Positions 26,939 to 36,951 of a DNA stretch of 64,000 nt are shown here, in pieces. Position 1 is the stretch's first letter; each line of letters begins with the position of its first letter. The stretch spans positions 124,001 to 188,000 of the forward strand of contig NZ_JFKC01000003.1 of NCBI RefSeq assembly GCF_002115805.1, written 5' to 3'. The DNA comes from Marivita geojedonensis (lineage in GTDB: Bacteria; Pseudomonadota; Alphaproteobacteria; Rhodobacterales; Rhodobacteraceae). Both the position numbers and the translations under genes were made by a program. The notes beneath the pieces are model-generated. The model was given only the letters and a program-made list of their open reading frames with translations, did not search any database and was not told where the DNA came from.

Positions 26939-27601
26939 GTGCGGACGGTGATTTTTGACCTCGATGGAACGCTGGCCGACACCAGTGGGGATTTGATTGC
27001 GGCAGCCAATCATTGCTTTGAGCGTATGGGTTTCGACTCGCGGCTTGACCCCATGGGGGATGCCGGTACGGCGCTGCGTGGAGCAAAAGCGATGCTGACG
27101 CTCGGGTTGGAACGCTCTGGGCAGTATTCCGCTGATCTGATCGACCAGTATTACCCGGTGCTTCTGTCAGCGTATGGCGATGCGATTGACACGCATACCG
27201 TTCTCTATCCCGGTGCGATGGAGGCGGTTGAGGCGCTCAAGTCACATGGAATGGCTGTAGGGATCTGCACCAACAAGCCCGAAGGTCTGGCGGAAACGCT
27301 GATGACGCGCCTTGGGGTGCGGGATGCGTTCAGCTCGTTGATCGGGGCTGACACGCTGCCCACCCGCAAGCCGGATGCAGCGCCTTACATCGCTGCGGTC
27401 GAATGGGCGGGGGGCGTTGTCGGACAAAGCTGTCTGATCGGGGACACGGTCACGGATCGCGACACCGCACGCGCTGTGGGGGTTGCCTGTGTGCTGGTCG
27501 GATTCGGCCCTGCGGGTGGGGACATGGCCGCGCTGGAACCGGACGCGATCATCCAGCACTTCGACGAGCTGCCCGAGGTCGTGGTGCGGCTGCTGGGGTA
27601 G
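26939..27601 (+). CDS. gph: Phosphoglycolate phosphatase-like HAD hydrolase
   Basis: 220 aa HAD superfamily. Nucleophile motif VIFDLDGTLADTSGD, motif II ICTNKP, and the C-terminal acidic motif LIGDTVTDRDTA. The cap region is of the PGP type. GTG 26939 is favoured because ACAGGAGAG lies 4-12 bases upstream and the protein then begins at VRTVIFDLDGT. A second paralogue lies at 63078. Confidence 0.88.
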   Translation: MRTVIFDLDGTLADTSGDLIAAANHCFERMGFDSRLDPMGDAGTALRGAKAMLTLGLERSGQYSADLIDQYYPVLLSAYGDAIDTHTVLYPGAMEAVEALKSHGMAVGICTNKPEGLAETLMTRLGVRDAFSSLIGADTLPTRKPDAAPYIAAVEWAGGVVGQSCLIGDTVTDRDTARAVGVACVLVGFGPAGGDMAALEPDAIIQHFDELPEVVVRLLG

Positions 27602-27642
27602 GTAAACGAAGTCACCTTCGGGTCGAACCCAAGGATGGCTGC

Positions 27643-28092
27643 TCAATCTGACCCGTAAAGCGGCACGGTGGACATCGACACCTTGGCCGACCCGTCGGTC
27701 AATTCCGCCGCGTGGGCGACGTAGATCAGCGTCTGATTCTTCTCGTCGAAGATGCGCTTCACCCGCAGCGATTTGAGGATGATCGACCGCGAGGCGCGGA
27801 ACACGTCTTCGCCGCTGTCACTCCGGTCGATATCACCAATCGTGATTGGTCCGGTCTGGCGGCATGAGATCGACGCGTTCGACGGGTCTTCGAACCAGTT
27901 GCCCTTGCTGAGCCGGTCAATCAGGCCGCGCTCGAAATAGGCAATGTGGCACGTCACGCCAGCCACATCCGGGTCGTTGATGGCTTCGATGATGATGTCA
28001 TTGCCGACCCAGTCGACCCCAACCTGTCCGACTTCCTCGGCAAAAACGGGAGCGGCGCAAGTGAGGAGGGCAGCGGTGAGAAGAATTCGCAT
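27643..28092 (-). CDS. creA: CreA family exported protein
   Basis: 149 aa with signal peptide MRILLTAALLTCAAPVFA. The mature part matches the CreA family of unknown function: GNDIIIEAINDPDVAGVTC, ISCRQTGPI, SIILKSLRVKRIFDEKNQTL and YVAHAAELTDGS. Periplasmic by prediction. It lies convergent with gph and divergent from the leucine operon. Confidence 0.9.
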   Translation of the reverse strand: MRILLTAALLTCAAPVFAEEVGQVGVDWVGNDIIIEAINDPDVAGVTCHIAYFERGLIDRLSKGNWFEDPSNASISCRQTGPITIGDIDRSDSGEDVFRASRSIILKSLRVKRIFDEKNQTLIYVAHAAELTDGSAKVSMSTVPLYGSD

Positions 28093-28154
28093 GGGACAAT
28101 CCTTGATCTGAGGGCCTGCCGTGCAGACGTGCAGAGGCTACACGAAGCCAACGC

Positions 28155-28184
28155 TTGACCGAAGGCTTAGGTTGCGATTAGTAT
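28155..28184 (+). promoter_or_regulatory. Sigma70-like promoter of the leucine catabolism operon
   Basis: TTGACC (28155-28160), 18-base spacer, TAGTAT (28179-28184); TTAGTA with 17 bases is the alternative. It lies about 40 bases before the first gene and directly abuts the operator palindrome. Confidence 0.55.
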
Positions 28185-28200
28185 TTGAACAAGCGTTCAA
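28185..28200. promoter_or_regulatory. Operator-like inverted repeat before ivd
   Basis: TTGAAC-AAGC-GTTCAA, perfect 6-bp arms. It starts right after the -10 hexamer, where a bound repressor would block RNA polymerase. The shape resembles TetR-family operators found before acyl-CoA dehydrogenase genes. The regulator itself is not in the window. Confidence 0.6.
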
Positions 28201-28225
28201 TAAATCGCGTCGGGGGAGACAGCGT

Positions 28226-29389
28226 ATGTTCAATGCCACCATGCAGTTCGATCTGGGAGAAGACGTCAACAGCCTCCGCGAGATGGTGCATCGCTGGGCG
28301 CAGGAACGCGTCAAGCCGATGGCGGCCGAAATCGACCGATCCAACAACTTCCCGGCAGAGCTTTGGACCGAGATGGGCGAACTTGGCCTTTTGGGCATCA
28401 CCGTGGACGAGGAATACGGCGGTGCCGGCATGGGCTATCTTGCACATACCGTCGCCGTGGAAGAGGTGGCGCGGGCATCGGCCTCGGTCTCGCTGTCATA
28501 TGGCGCACATTCCAACCTGTGCGTGAACCAGATCAAGCTGAACGGCACCGCCGATCAAAAGGCAAAGTGCCTGCCAAAGCTGATCTCCGGTGAGCATGTC
28601 GGCGCGTTGGCGATGTCCGAACCCGGGGCAGGGTCGGACGTGGTGTCGATGAAACTGCGCGCCGAAAAGCGCAACGACCACTACCGGCTGAATGGCAACA
28701 AGTACTGGATCACCAACGGTCCGGATGCCGACACGCTGGTTGTCTACGCCAAGACCGATCCCGATGCCGGGTCCAAGGGGATCACCGCCTTCCTGATCGA
28801 AAAGTCGATGAAAGGGTTCAGCACCTCCCCGCATTTCGACAAGCTGGGGATGCGTGGGTCGAACACCGCCGAGCTGATCTTTGACGACGTCGAAGTGCCC
28901 TTCGAAAACGTGCTGGGCGAAGAGGGCAAGGGCGTGCGCGTGCTGATGTCCGGCCTTGATTACGAGCGCGTGGTCCTTGCAGGCATCGGCCTCGGCATCA
29001 TGGCCGCCTGTCTGGACGAGATCATGCCCTACATGGCCGAGCGCAAGCAGTTCGGCCAGCCGATTGGCAATTTCCAACTGATGCAGGGCAAGATGGCCGA
29101 TATGTACACGGCGATGAATTCGGCCCGCGCCTATGTTTACGAAGTCGCCAAAGCCTGCGACCGGGGGGATGTGACCCGTCAGGACGCGGCCGCCTGCTGT
29201 CTCTATGCCAGCGAACAGGCAATGGTGCAGGCGCATCAGGCGGTTCAGGCGATGGGCGGCGCGGGCTTCCTGTCCGACGCGCCGGTTGCGCGCATCTTCC
29301 GCGATGCCAAGCTGATGGAGATCGGGGCGGGCACGTCCGAGATCCGGCGTATGCTGGTGGGTCGCGAAATGATGGCGGCGATGAGCTGA
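28226..29389 (+). CDS. ivd: Isovaleryl-CoA dehydrogenase
   Basis: 387 aa FAD-dependent acyl-CoA dehydrogenase; converts isovaleryl-CoA to 3-methylcrotonyl-CoA in leucine breakdown. FAD/substrate motifs [26 protein letters not shown] and the C-terminal [15 protein letters not shown]. The Glu in DYERVVLAG is at the position that is catalytic in isovaleryl-CoA dehydrogenases, which supports the substrate. ATG 28226 has GGGGGAG 8-14 bases upstream. First gene of the operon. Confidence 0.93.
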   Translation: MFNATMQFDLGEDVNSLREMVHRWAQERVKPMAAEIDRSNNFPAELWTEMGELGLLGITVDEEYGGAGMGYLAHTVAVEEVARASASVSLSYGAHSNLCVNQIKLNGTADQKAKCLPKLISGEHVGALAMSEPGAGSDVVSMKLRAEKRNDHYRLNGNKYWITNGPDADTLVVYAKTDPDAGSKGITAFLIEKSMKGFSTSPHFDKLGMRGSNTAELIFDDVEVPFENVLGEEGKGVRVLMSGLDYERVVLAGIGLGIMAACLDEIMPYMAERKQFGQPIGNFQLMQGKMADMYTAMNSARAYVYEVAKACDRGDVTRQDAAACCLYASEQAMVQAHQAVQAMGGAGFLSDAPVARIFRDAKLMEIGAGTSEIRRMLVGREMMAAMS

Positions 29390-29391
29390 CC

Positions 29392-29697
29392 ATGCCAGGC
29401 TGGGTGTGGTTCGTGCCTCTGGGACTTGCCACGCTGGTGGGCGCATTGCTTGCGTTCCGCTATGGTTGGATCGCGGCAACGATAACGGAGACCGATGTGA
29501 TCAACGCCATTGCCACGCGCTATGTCACACAGGACGGCGGCTCCACCGCGCAGGTCGGCGATTGCGTCGGGCTTGCCGGGCAGGTCGAGGGGGCGTGGAT
29601 TACCGTGAAATGCAATGATCTGGTCTATCACGTCACCCGATTTGGTCGTCTGATGTCCACCGAGGGGCAGACTTTGCCGGAGGGGCCATCGATATGA
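29392..29697 (+). CDS. Small single-pass membrane protein in the leucine operon
   Basis: 101 aa. One N-terminal membrane segment (WVWFVPLGLATLVGALLAF), then a periplasmic or cytoplasmic domain with two Cys (DCVGLAGQVEGAWITVKC) that could pair. The start is 2 bases after the ivd stop, and the stop overlaps the next start. I do not recognise the family. Confidence 0.7.
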   Translation: MPGWVWFVPLGLATLVGALLAFRYGWIAATITETDVINAIATRYVTQDGGSTAQVGDCVGLAGQVEGAWITVKCNDLVYHVTRFGRLMSTEGQTLPEGPSI

Positions 29698-31256
29698 CCG
29701 CGCGCCCGATGCTCAAACCCGCGCCATATGATGCGCTGTGCAAAGGCTTCGACTGGGACCTGCCAGCATCGCTGAACATGGCGCATCAGGTTTGTGATGG
29801 TTGGGCCGCCACCGATCCGGGGCGCGTTGCGATCATCGAGGTGACGCCGGAGCGTGTGCGCCCCGTGACCTATGGCGATCTTTGGTATCGGTCACGGCAG
29901 GTTGAAGTGGCGCTGATCGAGCGCGGCGTGATGAAGGGCGACCGGGTGGGCGTCTTGCTGTCGCAATCCCCCTTGTGCGCCGCGGCCCATATCGCGGCGT
30001 GGCGGCTTGGCGCCATCTCGGTCCCGCTTTTCAAACTGTTCAAGACCGAAGCGCTGCGCACGCGGATTGAAGATGCGGGGCTCGGCGTTGTCGTGACCGA
30101 CCTCGAAGGCGTTGTCCAACTGACCGGGCTGGGCGTTGCAACAGTCACCCGAAGCGATCTGGGCGCATCATCCGGCACCCGCGCGATGGTCGAGACCGGA
30201 CCGGATGACGCGGCGGTGCTGATCTACACAAGTGGCACGACGGGGGCGCCCAAAGGCGCGCTGCATGGGCATCGGGTGCTGACCGGGCACTTGCCCGGTG
30301 TCGAGATGAGCCACGACTTCCTGGGGCAGGACGGCGACGTGATCTGGACGCCCGCCGATTGGGCGTGGATCGGCGGTCTGTTCGACGTGCTCATGCCGGG
30401 TCTGGCGCTTGGGGTTCCGGTGGTTGCGGCGCGGATGCCGAAGTTTTCGGTCGAGGAGTGCGCGAGGATTTGCCGGGAAGGCACTGTGCGCAATGTGTTT
30501 TTCCCACCAACCGCCCTGCGGATGCTCAAGGCGGCGGATGCCCGGATCGACGGTCTGCGTTCGGTCGCCAGTGGCGGCGAACCGCTCGGGGCCGAGATGC
30601 TGGCCTGGGGACGCGACGCGTTTGGCGTGACGATCAACGAATTCTACGGTCAGACCGAATGCAACATGATCGTGTCGTCCTGTGGCGCGTCTTTTGACGC
30701 TGTGCCGGGGTCGATGGGTCGCGCTGTGCCGGGGCATCAGGTGGCGGTGATCGGGCCGGATGGGGTGCCCTGCGACGGAGAGGGCGACATCGCCGTGCGG
30801 CGCGGATCGGCGTCGATGATGCTGGAATACTGGCGCAAGCCCGAAGAGACCGCTGAGAAGTATCGCGGCGATTGGTTGGTCACCGGGGATCGTGGGGTCA
30901 TGGAGGGCGACACGATTACCTTTCTGGGGCGCGAGGATGACGTGATCACCTCAGCCGGGTATCGCATCGGACCTGCAGAGATCGAGGATTGCCTGCTGAC
31001 CCATCCAGCGGTCGCAACCTGTGGTGTAGTGGGCAAACCCGACGCGCTGCGGACAGAGATCGTCAAGGCCTATGTGGTGCTCAAGGACGGCGTTAACGCT
31101 TCGGTAACGGATCTTCAGGATTGGGTTAAGGTTCGCCTTGCAAGTTATTCTTATCCAAGGGAAATCGAATTTCTGGACGAGTTGCCGATGACCGTCACCG
31201 GCAAGGTGATCCGCAAAGAGCTCAAGGCGCGGGCCAGTCGGGAGGGTCAGGCGTGA
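29694..31256 (+). CDS. AMP-dependent acyl-CoA synthetase
   Basis: 520 aa ANL superfamily ligase. P-loop IYTSGTTGAPKGAL, A4/A5 motif NEFYGQTECN, hinge/A8 region with DVITSAGYRIGPAEIEDCL and catalytic Lys in TGKVIRKEL. Activates a carboxylic acid to its CoA thioester; an acetoacetate or branched short-chain acid is plausible from the operon, but the substrate cannot be read off the sequence. Overlaps both neighbours by 4 bases. Confidence 0.88.
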   Translation: MTARPMLKPAPYDALCKGFDWDLPASLNMAHQVCDGWAATDPGRVAIIEVTPERVRPVTYGDLWYRSRQVEVALIERGVMKGDRVGVLLSQSPLCAAAHIAAWRLGAISVPLFKLFKTEALRTRIEDAGLGVVVTDLEGVVQLTGLGVATVTRSDLGASSGTRAMVETGPDDAAVLIYTSGTTGAPKGALHGHRVLTGHLPGVEMSHDFLGQDGDVIWTPADWAWIGGLFDVLMPGLALGVPVVAARMPKFSVEECARICREGTVRNVFFPPTALRMLKAADARIDGLRSVASGGEPLGAEMLAWGRDAFGVTINEFYGQTECNMIVSSCGASFDAVPGSMGRAVPGHQVAVIGPDGVPCDGEGDIAVRRGSASMMLEYWRKPEETAEKYRGDWLVTGDRGVMEGDTITFLGREDDVITSAGYRIGPAEIEDCLLTHPAVATCGVVGKPDALRTEIVKAYVVLKDGVNASVTDLQDWVKVRLASYSYPREIEFLDELPMTVTGKVIRKELKARASREGQA

Positions 31257-31741
31257 AGCGCATAGTGATGATCGTGGCGCTGGTGTGCGCCCCGCAGATG
31301 GGCGGAGCGCGGGACTTGAAAATCGACCAACAGTTCGTTCGGGATTGCTTTGAAAACACCGAGATCGGGGCGCTGTATCCGCTCTGTCTGGGGCAGGCAT
31401 CGGGCCAATGTCAGGAGCGGCCTGGCGGATCGACCACCATCGGGATCACCGAGTGCATCCAGGCCGAAACCGCGATGTGGGATGTGATCCTGAACGAGGA
31501 ATACAAGTGGACGCAGATGGCGAATGAAACCGCCGACGAACAGGGGCTGTCGCAGGTCATGGACCGGACGGATGCCCTGCGCGATGCGCAACGGGCGTGG
31601 ATTGCCTTTCGCGATGCCGATTGCGCCGCGCGTTACGCGATGTGGCAGGATGGAACCATCCGTTCCATCGTGGCGGCCAACTGCCACCTGACCATGACAG
31701 CCGGACGCGCGATCGAGCTGCGCGACATGCGGGGACACTAA
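31253..31741 (+). CDS. LprI-family (DUF1311) exported protein
   Basis: 162 aa with a signal peptide ([19 protein letters not shown]). The DUF1311/LprI pattern is clear: [20 protein letters not shown], then [17 protein letters not shown]. Some family members inhibit lysozyme; for this one that is only family knowledge. At least six Cys suggest disulfides in the periplasm. It starts inside the stop of the acyl-CoA synthetase gene, an odd place for an envelope protein. Confidence 0.85.
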   Translation: MKRIVMIVALVCAPQMGGARDLKIDQQFVRDCFENTEIGALYPLCLGQASGQCQERPGGSTTIGITECIQAETAMWDVILNEEYKWTQMANETADEQGLSQVMDRTDALRDAQRAWIAFRDADCAARYAMWQDGTIRSIVAANCHLTMTAGRAIELRDMRGH

Positions 31742-31742
31742 G

Positions 31743-33344
31743 ATGAAACTTCGATCACAGGCGATTGCCTCGTCTGAACAGTTCAAGGCGAATATCGCTG
31801 CCCACCAAGAGGCGTTGCGCGTGGTGCGCGAGGCGGCAGAGCTGGCCGCTGCGGGTGGGGGCGACCGCGCACGGGAACGGCACGTCTCGCGCGGAAAGAT
31901 GCTGCCCCGCGACCGTGTGGCGAACCTGCTCGATCCCGGATCGCCGTTTCTGGAGGTCGGTGCCACAGCTGCGCATGGGCTTTACGACGGGGCCGCGCCC
32001 TGTGCCGGTGTGATCGCGGGTGTGGGCCGGGTCATGGGCCGTCAGGTCATGGTCGTGTGCAACGACGCCACGGTGAAGGGCGGCACCTATTACCCGATGA
32101 CCGTCAAGAAACACCTGCGCGCGCAGGAGATCGCGGAAGAGAACCATCTTCCCTGCATCTATCTGGTCGACTCGGGCGGCGCGAACCTGCCCAATCAGGA
32201 CGAAGTCTTCCCCGACCGCGACCATTTCGGGCGGATTTTCTACAATCAGGCGCGGATGAGCGCGAAGGGTATCGCGCAGATTGCGGTGGTGATGGGGTCC
32301 TGTACGGCGGGCGGCGCCTATGTGCCCGCGATGTCGGATGTGACGATCATCGTGAAAGAGCAGGGCACGATCTTCCTCGCCGGTCCGCCTTTGGTGAAGG
32401 CGGCGACAGGCGAGGTTGTCACGGCCGAGGATCTGGGCGGCGGTGATGTGCACACGCGGCTCTCGGGTGTGGCGGATTACCTGGCCGAGGATGACGCACA
32501 CGCCTTGGCGCTGGCAAGGCGGGCGGTTGGGTCATTGGGCGGAGCGCCGAAATCCGGTCTGCGGCAAGCATCGGAAGATCCCGCATATGATCCTGACGAG
32601 ATTTTCGGCGTTGTCCCCGGCGATCTGCGCACGCCTTATGACATCCGCGAGGTCATCGCGCGTGTGGTCGATGGGTCTTATTTCGACGAGTTCAAACCGC
32701 GCTTTGGCGAGACTTTGGTGACGGGCTTTGCCCATGTCGACGGCTGGCCCATGGGGATCATCGCGAACAACGGCGTGCTGTTTTCCGAGGCCGCACAGAA
32801 GGGTGCGCATTTCGTCGAGCTCTGTTCGCAGCGCAAGATCCCGTTGGTGTTCCTGCAGAACATCACCGGGTTCATGGTGGGTCGGAAATACGAGAACGAA
32901 GGCATCGCGCGGCATGGGGCGAAGATGGTGACGGCTGTGGCCTGCACCTCGGTGCCGAAGATCACCATGCTGGTCGGCGGGTCTTTCGGTGCGGGCAACT
33001 ACGGCATGTCCGGTCGGGCCTATCAGCCGCGCTTCCTGTGGACCTGGCCAAACTCGCGCATCAGCGTGATGGGCGGCGAACAGGCAGCGGGCGTTCTGGC
33101 GACCGTGAAGCGCGACGCCATCGAACGCGGCGGCGGTTCGTGGTCGGCCGAGGAAGAAGCGGAATTCAAGCGCCCGACCATCGAGATGTTCGAGGAACAG
33201 GCGCATCCGCTCTATGCCTCGGCCCGGCTGTGGGATGACGGGGTCGTCGACCCGCGCAAGACGCGCGCGGTGCTGTCGCTGTCGCTGGAGGCGGCGTTGA
33301 ATGCACCGATTGAGGACACGCGTTTCGGCGTGTTCCGCATGTAA
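31743..33344 (+). CDS. mccB: Methylcrotonyl-CoA carboxylase beta subunit
   Basis: 533 aa carboxyltransferase subunit. Two crotonase-like halves: [20 protein letters not shown] near the N-terminus, [39 protein letters not shown] and the C-terminal [16 protein letters not shown]. These are typical of MCC beta rather than propionyl-CoA carboxylase. Carboxylates 3-methylcrotonyl-CoA together with MccA. Starts one base past the LprI gene. Confidence 0.95.
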   Translation: MKLRSQAIASSEQFKANIAAHQEALRVVREAAELAAAGGGDRARERHVSRGKMLPRDRVANLLDPGSPFLEVGATAAHGLYDGAAPCAGVIAGVGRVMGRQVMVVCNDATVKGGTYYPMTVKKHLRAQEIAEENHLPCIYLVDSGGANLPNQDEVFPDRDHFGRIFYNQARMSAKGIAQIAVVMGSCTAGGAYVPAMSDVTIIVKEQGTIFLAGPPLVKAATGEVVTAEDLGGGDVHTRLSGVADYLAEDDAHALALARRAVGSLGGAPKSGLRQASEDPAYDPDEIFGVVPGDLRTPYDIREVIARVVDGSYFDEFKPRFGETLVTGFAHVDGWPMGIIANNGVLFSEAAQKGAHFVELCSQRKIPLVFLQNITGFMVGRKYENEGIARHGAKMVTAVACTSVPKITMLVGGSFGAGNYGMSGRAYQPRFLWTWPNSRISVMGGEQAAGVLATVKRDAIERGGGSWSAEEEAEFKRPTIEMFEEQAHPLYASARLWDDGVVDPRKTRAVLSLSLEAALNAPIEDTRFGVFRM

Positions 33345-33415
33345 TTGGGGGGCCGACCCCCAAACCTCAGGTCACATTGGGGGCCAGCCCCCAAACCCCC
33401 GGAGTTTACGGGCAA
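33345..33415 (+). repeat. Tandem hairpins plus dispersed repeat, copy 4
   Basis: Two near-identical stem-loops, TTGGGGGGCCGACCCCCAA (33345-33363) and TTGGGGGCCAGCCCCCAA (33377-33394), then CCCCCGGAGTTTACGGGCAA and GATGAAGAG. The tail matches the one at 59849-59878. Lies between mccB and mccA. Confidence 0.65.
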
Positions 33416-33439
33416 GATGAAGAGAAGCGGTGGTGCGAG

Positions 33440-35380
33440 ATGTTTGACACGATCCTGATAGCCAACCGGGGCGAGATTGCCTGCCGGGTGATCGACACGT
33501 GCCGACGCCTTGGGGTGCGCACCGTGGCGGTGCATTCCGACGTCGATGCGCAGGCGCGTCATGTGGAGATGGCGGATGTGGCGGTGTCGCTTGGCGGCGC
33601 GTCGCCCGGCGAGAGTTACCTGCGCGGGGAAGCGATTATTGCGGCGGCGCAGGCGACAGGCGCGCAGGCGATCCATCCGGGTTATGGCTTCCTGTCGGAG
33701 AACCCGGATTTCGTCGAGGCGGTCGAGGCGGCGGGGCTGGTGTTCATTGGCCCGTCGGCCAAGGCGATCCGGGCGATGGGGCTGAAGGATGCCGCGAAGG
33801 CGCTGATGGCAAAGGCGGGCGTACCGGTCGTGCCGGGCTATCACGGTACCGATCAGGATCCCGGTCATCTGGAGGTCGAGGCTGCGGCCATCGGGTATCC
33901 GGTGCTGATCAAGGCGGTGGCCGGAGGCGGCGGCAAGGGGATGCGTCTGGTCGAGCGCGCCGAGGATTTCGTCAACGGTCTGGAAAGCGCCAAGGCCGAA
34001 GCACGGGGCGCGTTTGGAAATGACGCTGTTCTGATCGAGAAATACGTCACCAGTCCGCGCCACATCGAGGTGCAGGTTTTCGGCGATGGTGAAAAAGCGG
34101 TGCATCTCTTTGAGCGGGATTGCTCGCTTCAGCGGCGGCACCAGAAGGTGATCGAGGAAGCACCCGCGCCCGGAATGACGCCCGAGATGCGCGAGGCGAT
34201 GGGACAGGCGGCGGTGCGCGCGGCCGAGGCCATCGGCTACAAGGGCGCAGGCACGGTGGAGTTCATCGTCGATGGTTCGGACGGGCTGCGCCCCGACGGG
34301 TTCTGGTTCATGGAGATGAACACGCGGTTGCAGGTGGAGCATCCCGTGACCGAGGCCATCACCGGTGTCGATCTGGTGGAGTGGCAGTTGCGGGTGGCGG
34401 CGGGTGAGCCGTTGCCTCGTGCTCAAGGTGATCTGTCGATCAGCGGCCACAGCTTCGAGGCGCGGCTCTATGCCGAGGACGTGCCGGCCGGGTTCCTGCC
34501 GGCGACCGGGCGGTTGGCGCATCTGGCCTTTCCCAAGGGCGCGCGGGCCGATACCGGGGTGCGGACGGGCGACGTGATCAGCCCGCATTATGACCCGATG
34601 ATCGCCAAGGTGATCGTGCACGGTCCGTCGCGCGCGGTGGCCTTGCGCAAGCTGCGCCAGGCCTTGGCGGAAACTCAGGTTGCCGGAACGGTGACGAACC
34701 TCGCTTTCCTTGGAGCGCTGGCGCGGCACGAGGGCTTTTCAAACGGCATCGTGGATACCGGCTTGATCGGGCGCGATCTGGAGACGCTCGTTTCGGTTGG
34801 GCAAGCCGGTGCTGCGGGCATCGCGCAGGCGGCGCTGGCGCTTGTCGGTCTGAACAGGGAGCCGCAGCCGCTGGACGGGTTTGCTCTTTGGGCTCCGATT
34901 GCGCAGGATGTGGTCGTGTCCTGTGATGAGCAGGTCCTGACCTGCCGTGTTGTGACCCATGGGCCGGGTGAGATTGACGTGACCGTGGATGACACTCTGG
35001 TACAGGCGCGGCACGGGGCCAATGGCTGGCGCTTTGACGGTCAGCCCGCGCGGGCGGTGTTTGTCGAAAGCGGCGTTACCACGGTGTTTGGCGATCCGAC
35101 GCGGGTGGTGCGCCATGTCGATCCGCTGGATGTCGAAGCGGGCGCGGGGGCGTCAAGCGATCTGATCGAAGCACCGATGCCGGGGCTGGTGCGGCAGGTT
35201 TTCGTCTCTGCCGGGCAGAGCGTTTCCAAAGGCGATCGGCTGGCCATCCTCGAGGCGATGAAGATGGAGCACAGCCTGCTTGCGGCGCGAGATGGTACTG
35301 TGGCCGAAGTGATGGCCGAGGCGGGATCGCAGGTCGAGGCAGGGGCCGTTCTGATCCGGCTGGAAGAGGAAGAGACATGA
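33440..35380 (+). CDS. mccA: Methylcrotonyl-CoA carboxylase alpha (biotin) subunit
   Basis: 646 aa. Biotin carboxylase domain (ILIANRGEIACRVI, KAVAGGGGKGMRLV, EMNTRLQVEHPVTE), a linker domain, and a C-terminal biotinyl domain with the biotin-Lys in EAMKMEHSL. ATG 33440 has no clear SD; the frame is open through the repeat, but that part is not family sequence. It needs the BirA encoded at 59.9 kb for biotinylation. Confidence 0.95.
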   Translation: MFDTILIANRGEIACRVIDTCRRLGVRTVAVHSDVDAQARHVEMADVAVSLGGASPGESYLRGEAIIAAAQATGAQAIHPGYGFLSENPDFVEAVEAAGLVFIGPSAKAIRAMGLKDAAKALMAKAGVPVVPGYHGTDQDPGHLEVEAAAIGYPVLIKAVAGGGGKGMRLVERAEDFVNGLESAKAEARGAFGNDAVLIEKYVTSPRHIEVQVFGDGEKAVHLFERDCSLQRRHQKVIEEAPAPGMTPEMREAMGQAAVRAAEAIGYKGAGTVEFIVDGSDGLRPDGFWFMEMNTRLQVEHPVTEAITGVDLVEWQLRVAAGEPLPRAQGDLSISGHSFEARLYAEDVPAGFLPATGRLAHLAFPKGARADTGVRTGDVISPHYDPMIAKVIVHGPSRAVALRKLRQALAETQVAGTVTNLAFLGALARHEGFSNGIVDTGLIGRDLETLVSVGQAGAAGIAQAALALVGLNREPQPLDGFALWAPIAQDVVVSCDEQVLTCRVVTHGPGEIDVTVDDTLVQARHGANGWRFDGQPARAVFVESGVTTVFGDPTRVVRHVDPLDVEAGAGASSDLIEAPMPGLVRQVFVSAGQSVSKGDRLAILEAMKMEHSLLAARDGTVAEVMAEAGSQVEAGAVLIRLEEEET

Positions 35381-36051
35381 TCCGTTTGCATCATTGCCCG
35401 CAGACACGGTCGATGCGCACGCTCTGGCTGCTTAACGAGCTTGAGGTCGAGTTCGAGGTTGTTCTGCATGCCTTCGACAAGTCGCTGCGCAGCCCGGAAT
35501 ACCTGTCGCTGTCGCCGGCCGGGCGCGTTCCGGCGCTGGAAATCGATGGCGAACGGATGTTCGAGACGGGTGCGATCACCGAATATCTTTGTGAACGGTT
35601 TCCTGATGCGAACATGGGGCGCGGGCCGGAGGATCCGGACCGGATGGCCTGGCTCGTCTGGGTGCATTTCGCCGAGACGATCAGTCAGCATGCCGCGGCG
35701 CTGACGCAGCAGCATATCATGCTCTACGAGGATGCGATGCGCTCGCCCGTCGTGATGAAGCTCGAGGCGGCCCGATTGAAGAAATGCTACGATGCGATTG
35801 AGGCGCGGCTGTCCACCCCGGTGGAGAATCGCGATTACCTTCTGACCTCGGGGTTTTCCGCAGCGGATGTGTCGGTCGGGCAGGCGGTCTACATGGCGCG
35901 TCATTTCGCGGCGCTGGACGGTCATCCGGCAGTGTCCGACTGGTACGACCGGATCACCGAGCGGCCGGAGTTTCAGAAATCCCTGCCGGCAGAGGGCGGG
36001 GCGCGGCTTTATACGCAGGACTTCTACCCGGCGTGGGAGGCGGCGGGCTGA
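35377..36051 (+). CDS. Glutathione S-transferase family protein
   Basis: 224 aa. Thioredoxin-like N-terminal domain (IRLHHCPQTRSMRTLWLLNE, then GRVPALEIDGERMFETGAIT with the cis-Pro and Glu-Thr/Ser GSH site) and an all-helical C-terminal domain. It starts in an ATGA overlap with mccA, so it belongs to the leucine operon. The role there is unknown; GSH-dependent handling of reactive acyl intermediates is a guess. Confidence 0.88.
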   Translation: MIRLHHCPQTRSMRTLWLLNELEVEFEVVLHAFDKSLRSPEYLSLSPAGRVPALEIDGERMFETGAITEYLCERFPDANMGRGPEDPDRMAWLVWVHFAETISQHAAALTQQHIMLYEDAMRSPVVMKLEAARLKKCYDAIEARLSTPVENRDYLLTSGFSAADVSVGQAVYMARHFAALDGHPAVSDWYDRITERPEFQKSLPAEGGARLYTQDFYPAWEAAG

Positions 36052-36061
36052 TGGCGCGCCG

Positions 36062-36090
36062 TGCATATTTTGAAAAAGAAGAAGCAGGGG
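36062..36090 (+). repeat. Dispersed intergenic repeat, A-rich variant, copy 2
   Basis: TGCATATTTTGAAAAAGAAG then AAGCAGGGG. It is the near copy of 16721-16749. Its end, GCAGGGG, also serves as ribosome site of the next gene. Confidence 0.55.
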
Positions 36091-36099
36091 CGTGGCACT

Positions 36100-36951
36100 G
36101 TGGCTGAACGGGTCGAGATCTTTGAAGTGGGGCCGCGCGACGGGTTGCAGAATGAGGCGCGGCTGATCCCGGTCGAGGAAAAAATCGCACTGGTCGACTG
36201 TCTGTCACGTGCCGGGTTCCGGCGGATCGAATGCGCCAGTTTCGTCAGCCCCAAATGGGTGCCGCAGATGGCGGATTCGGGTGCTGTGCTGGCGGGGATC
36301 ACGCGGATGCCGGGCGTGTCCTATGCGGCGCTGACCCCGAACATGCGCGGGTTTGAGGATGCGGTGGCGGCGGGGGCTGACGAGGTGGCGATTTTCGGAT
36401 CGGCCTCCGAAGGGTTTTCCAAGGCCAATATCAACGCGACGATCGAAGAGAGTCTGGAGCGGTTCCGCCCGGTGGCAGCGGCCGCGATTGAGCGGGGGCT
36501 GCCGGTGCGGGGATACGTGTCCTGCGTGGTGGAGTGTCCCTATGATGGCCCTGTTGCGCCCGCCTCAGTGGCGCGCGTGGTGGCGGCGTTGCGCGATATG
36601 GGCTGCTACGAGGTGTCTTTGGGTGACACGATCGGTCGCGCCACGCCCGAGGGGATTGTCGCGATGCTGAAAGCGGTCTTGGGCGAGATGCCAGCCGAGA
36701 GACTGGCCGGGCATTACCACGACACGGGTGGTCTGGCCTGTGACAATGTCGAGGCATCGCTGGGCCTCGGGCTGCGGGTGTTCGATGCGGCCGTCGGCGG
36801 CCTTGGAGGGTGCCCTTACGCGCCGGGTGCTGCGGGCAATGTGGCGACAGAAGCGGTGGCGGCACGGGTGGCTGCCTTGGGGTATGAGCATGGGCTCGAC
36901 ATGGATGTGGTGGCCGAGGCGGCCGACATGGCGCGGAGGATGCGGGGATGA
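36100..36951 (+). CDS. mvaB: Hydroxymethylglutaryl-CoA lyase
   Basis: 283 aa TIM-barrel lyase; splits HMG-CoA to acetyl-CoA and acetoacetate, the last step of leucine breakdown. Motifs: FEVGPRDGLQNE (metal and substrate site), HYHDTGG, and the signature GGCPYAPGAAGN with the active-site Cys. GTG 36100 follows GCAGGGG with 9 bases spacing and gives the standard N-terminus; codons upstream belong to the repeat. Confidence 0.94.
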   Translation: MAERVEIFEVGPRDGLQNEARLIPVEEKIALVDCLSRAGFRRIECASFVSPKWVPQMADSGAVLAGITRMPGVSYAALTPNMRGFEDAVAAGADEVAIFGSASEGFSKANINATIEESLERFRPVAAAAIERGLPVRGYVSCVVECPYDGPVAPASVARVVAALRDMGCYEVSLGDTIGRATPEGIVAMLKAVLGEMPAERLAGHYHDTGGLACDNVEASLGLGLRVFDAAVGGLGGCPYAPGAAGNVATEAVAARVAALGYEHGLDMDVVAEAADMARRMRG

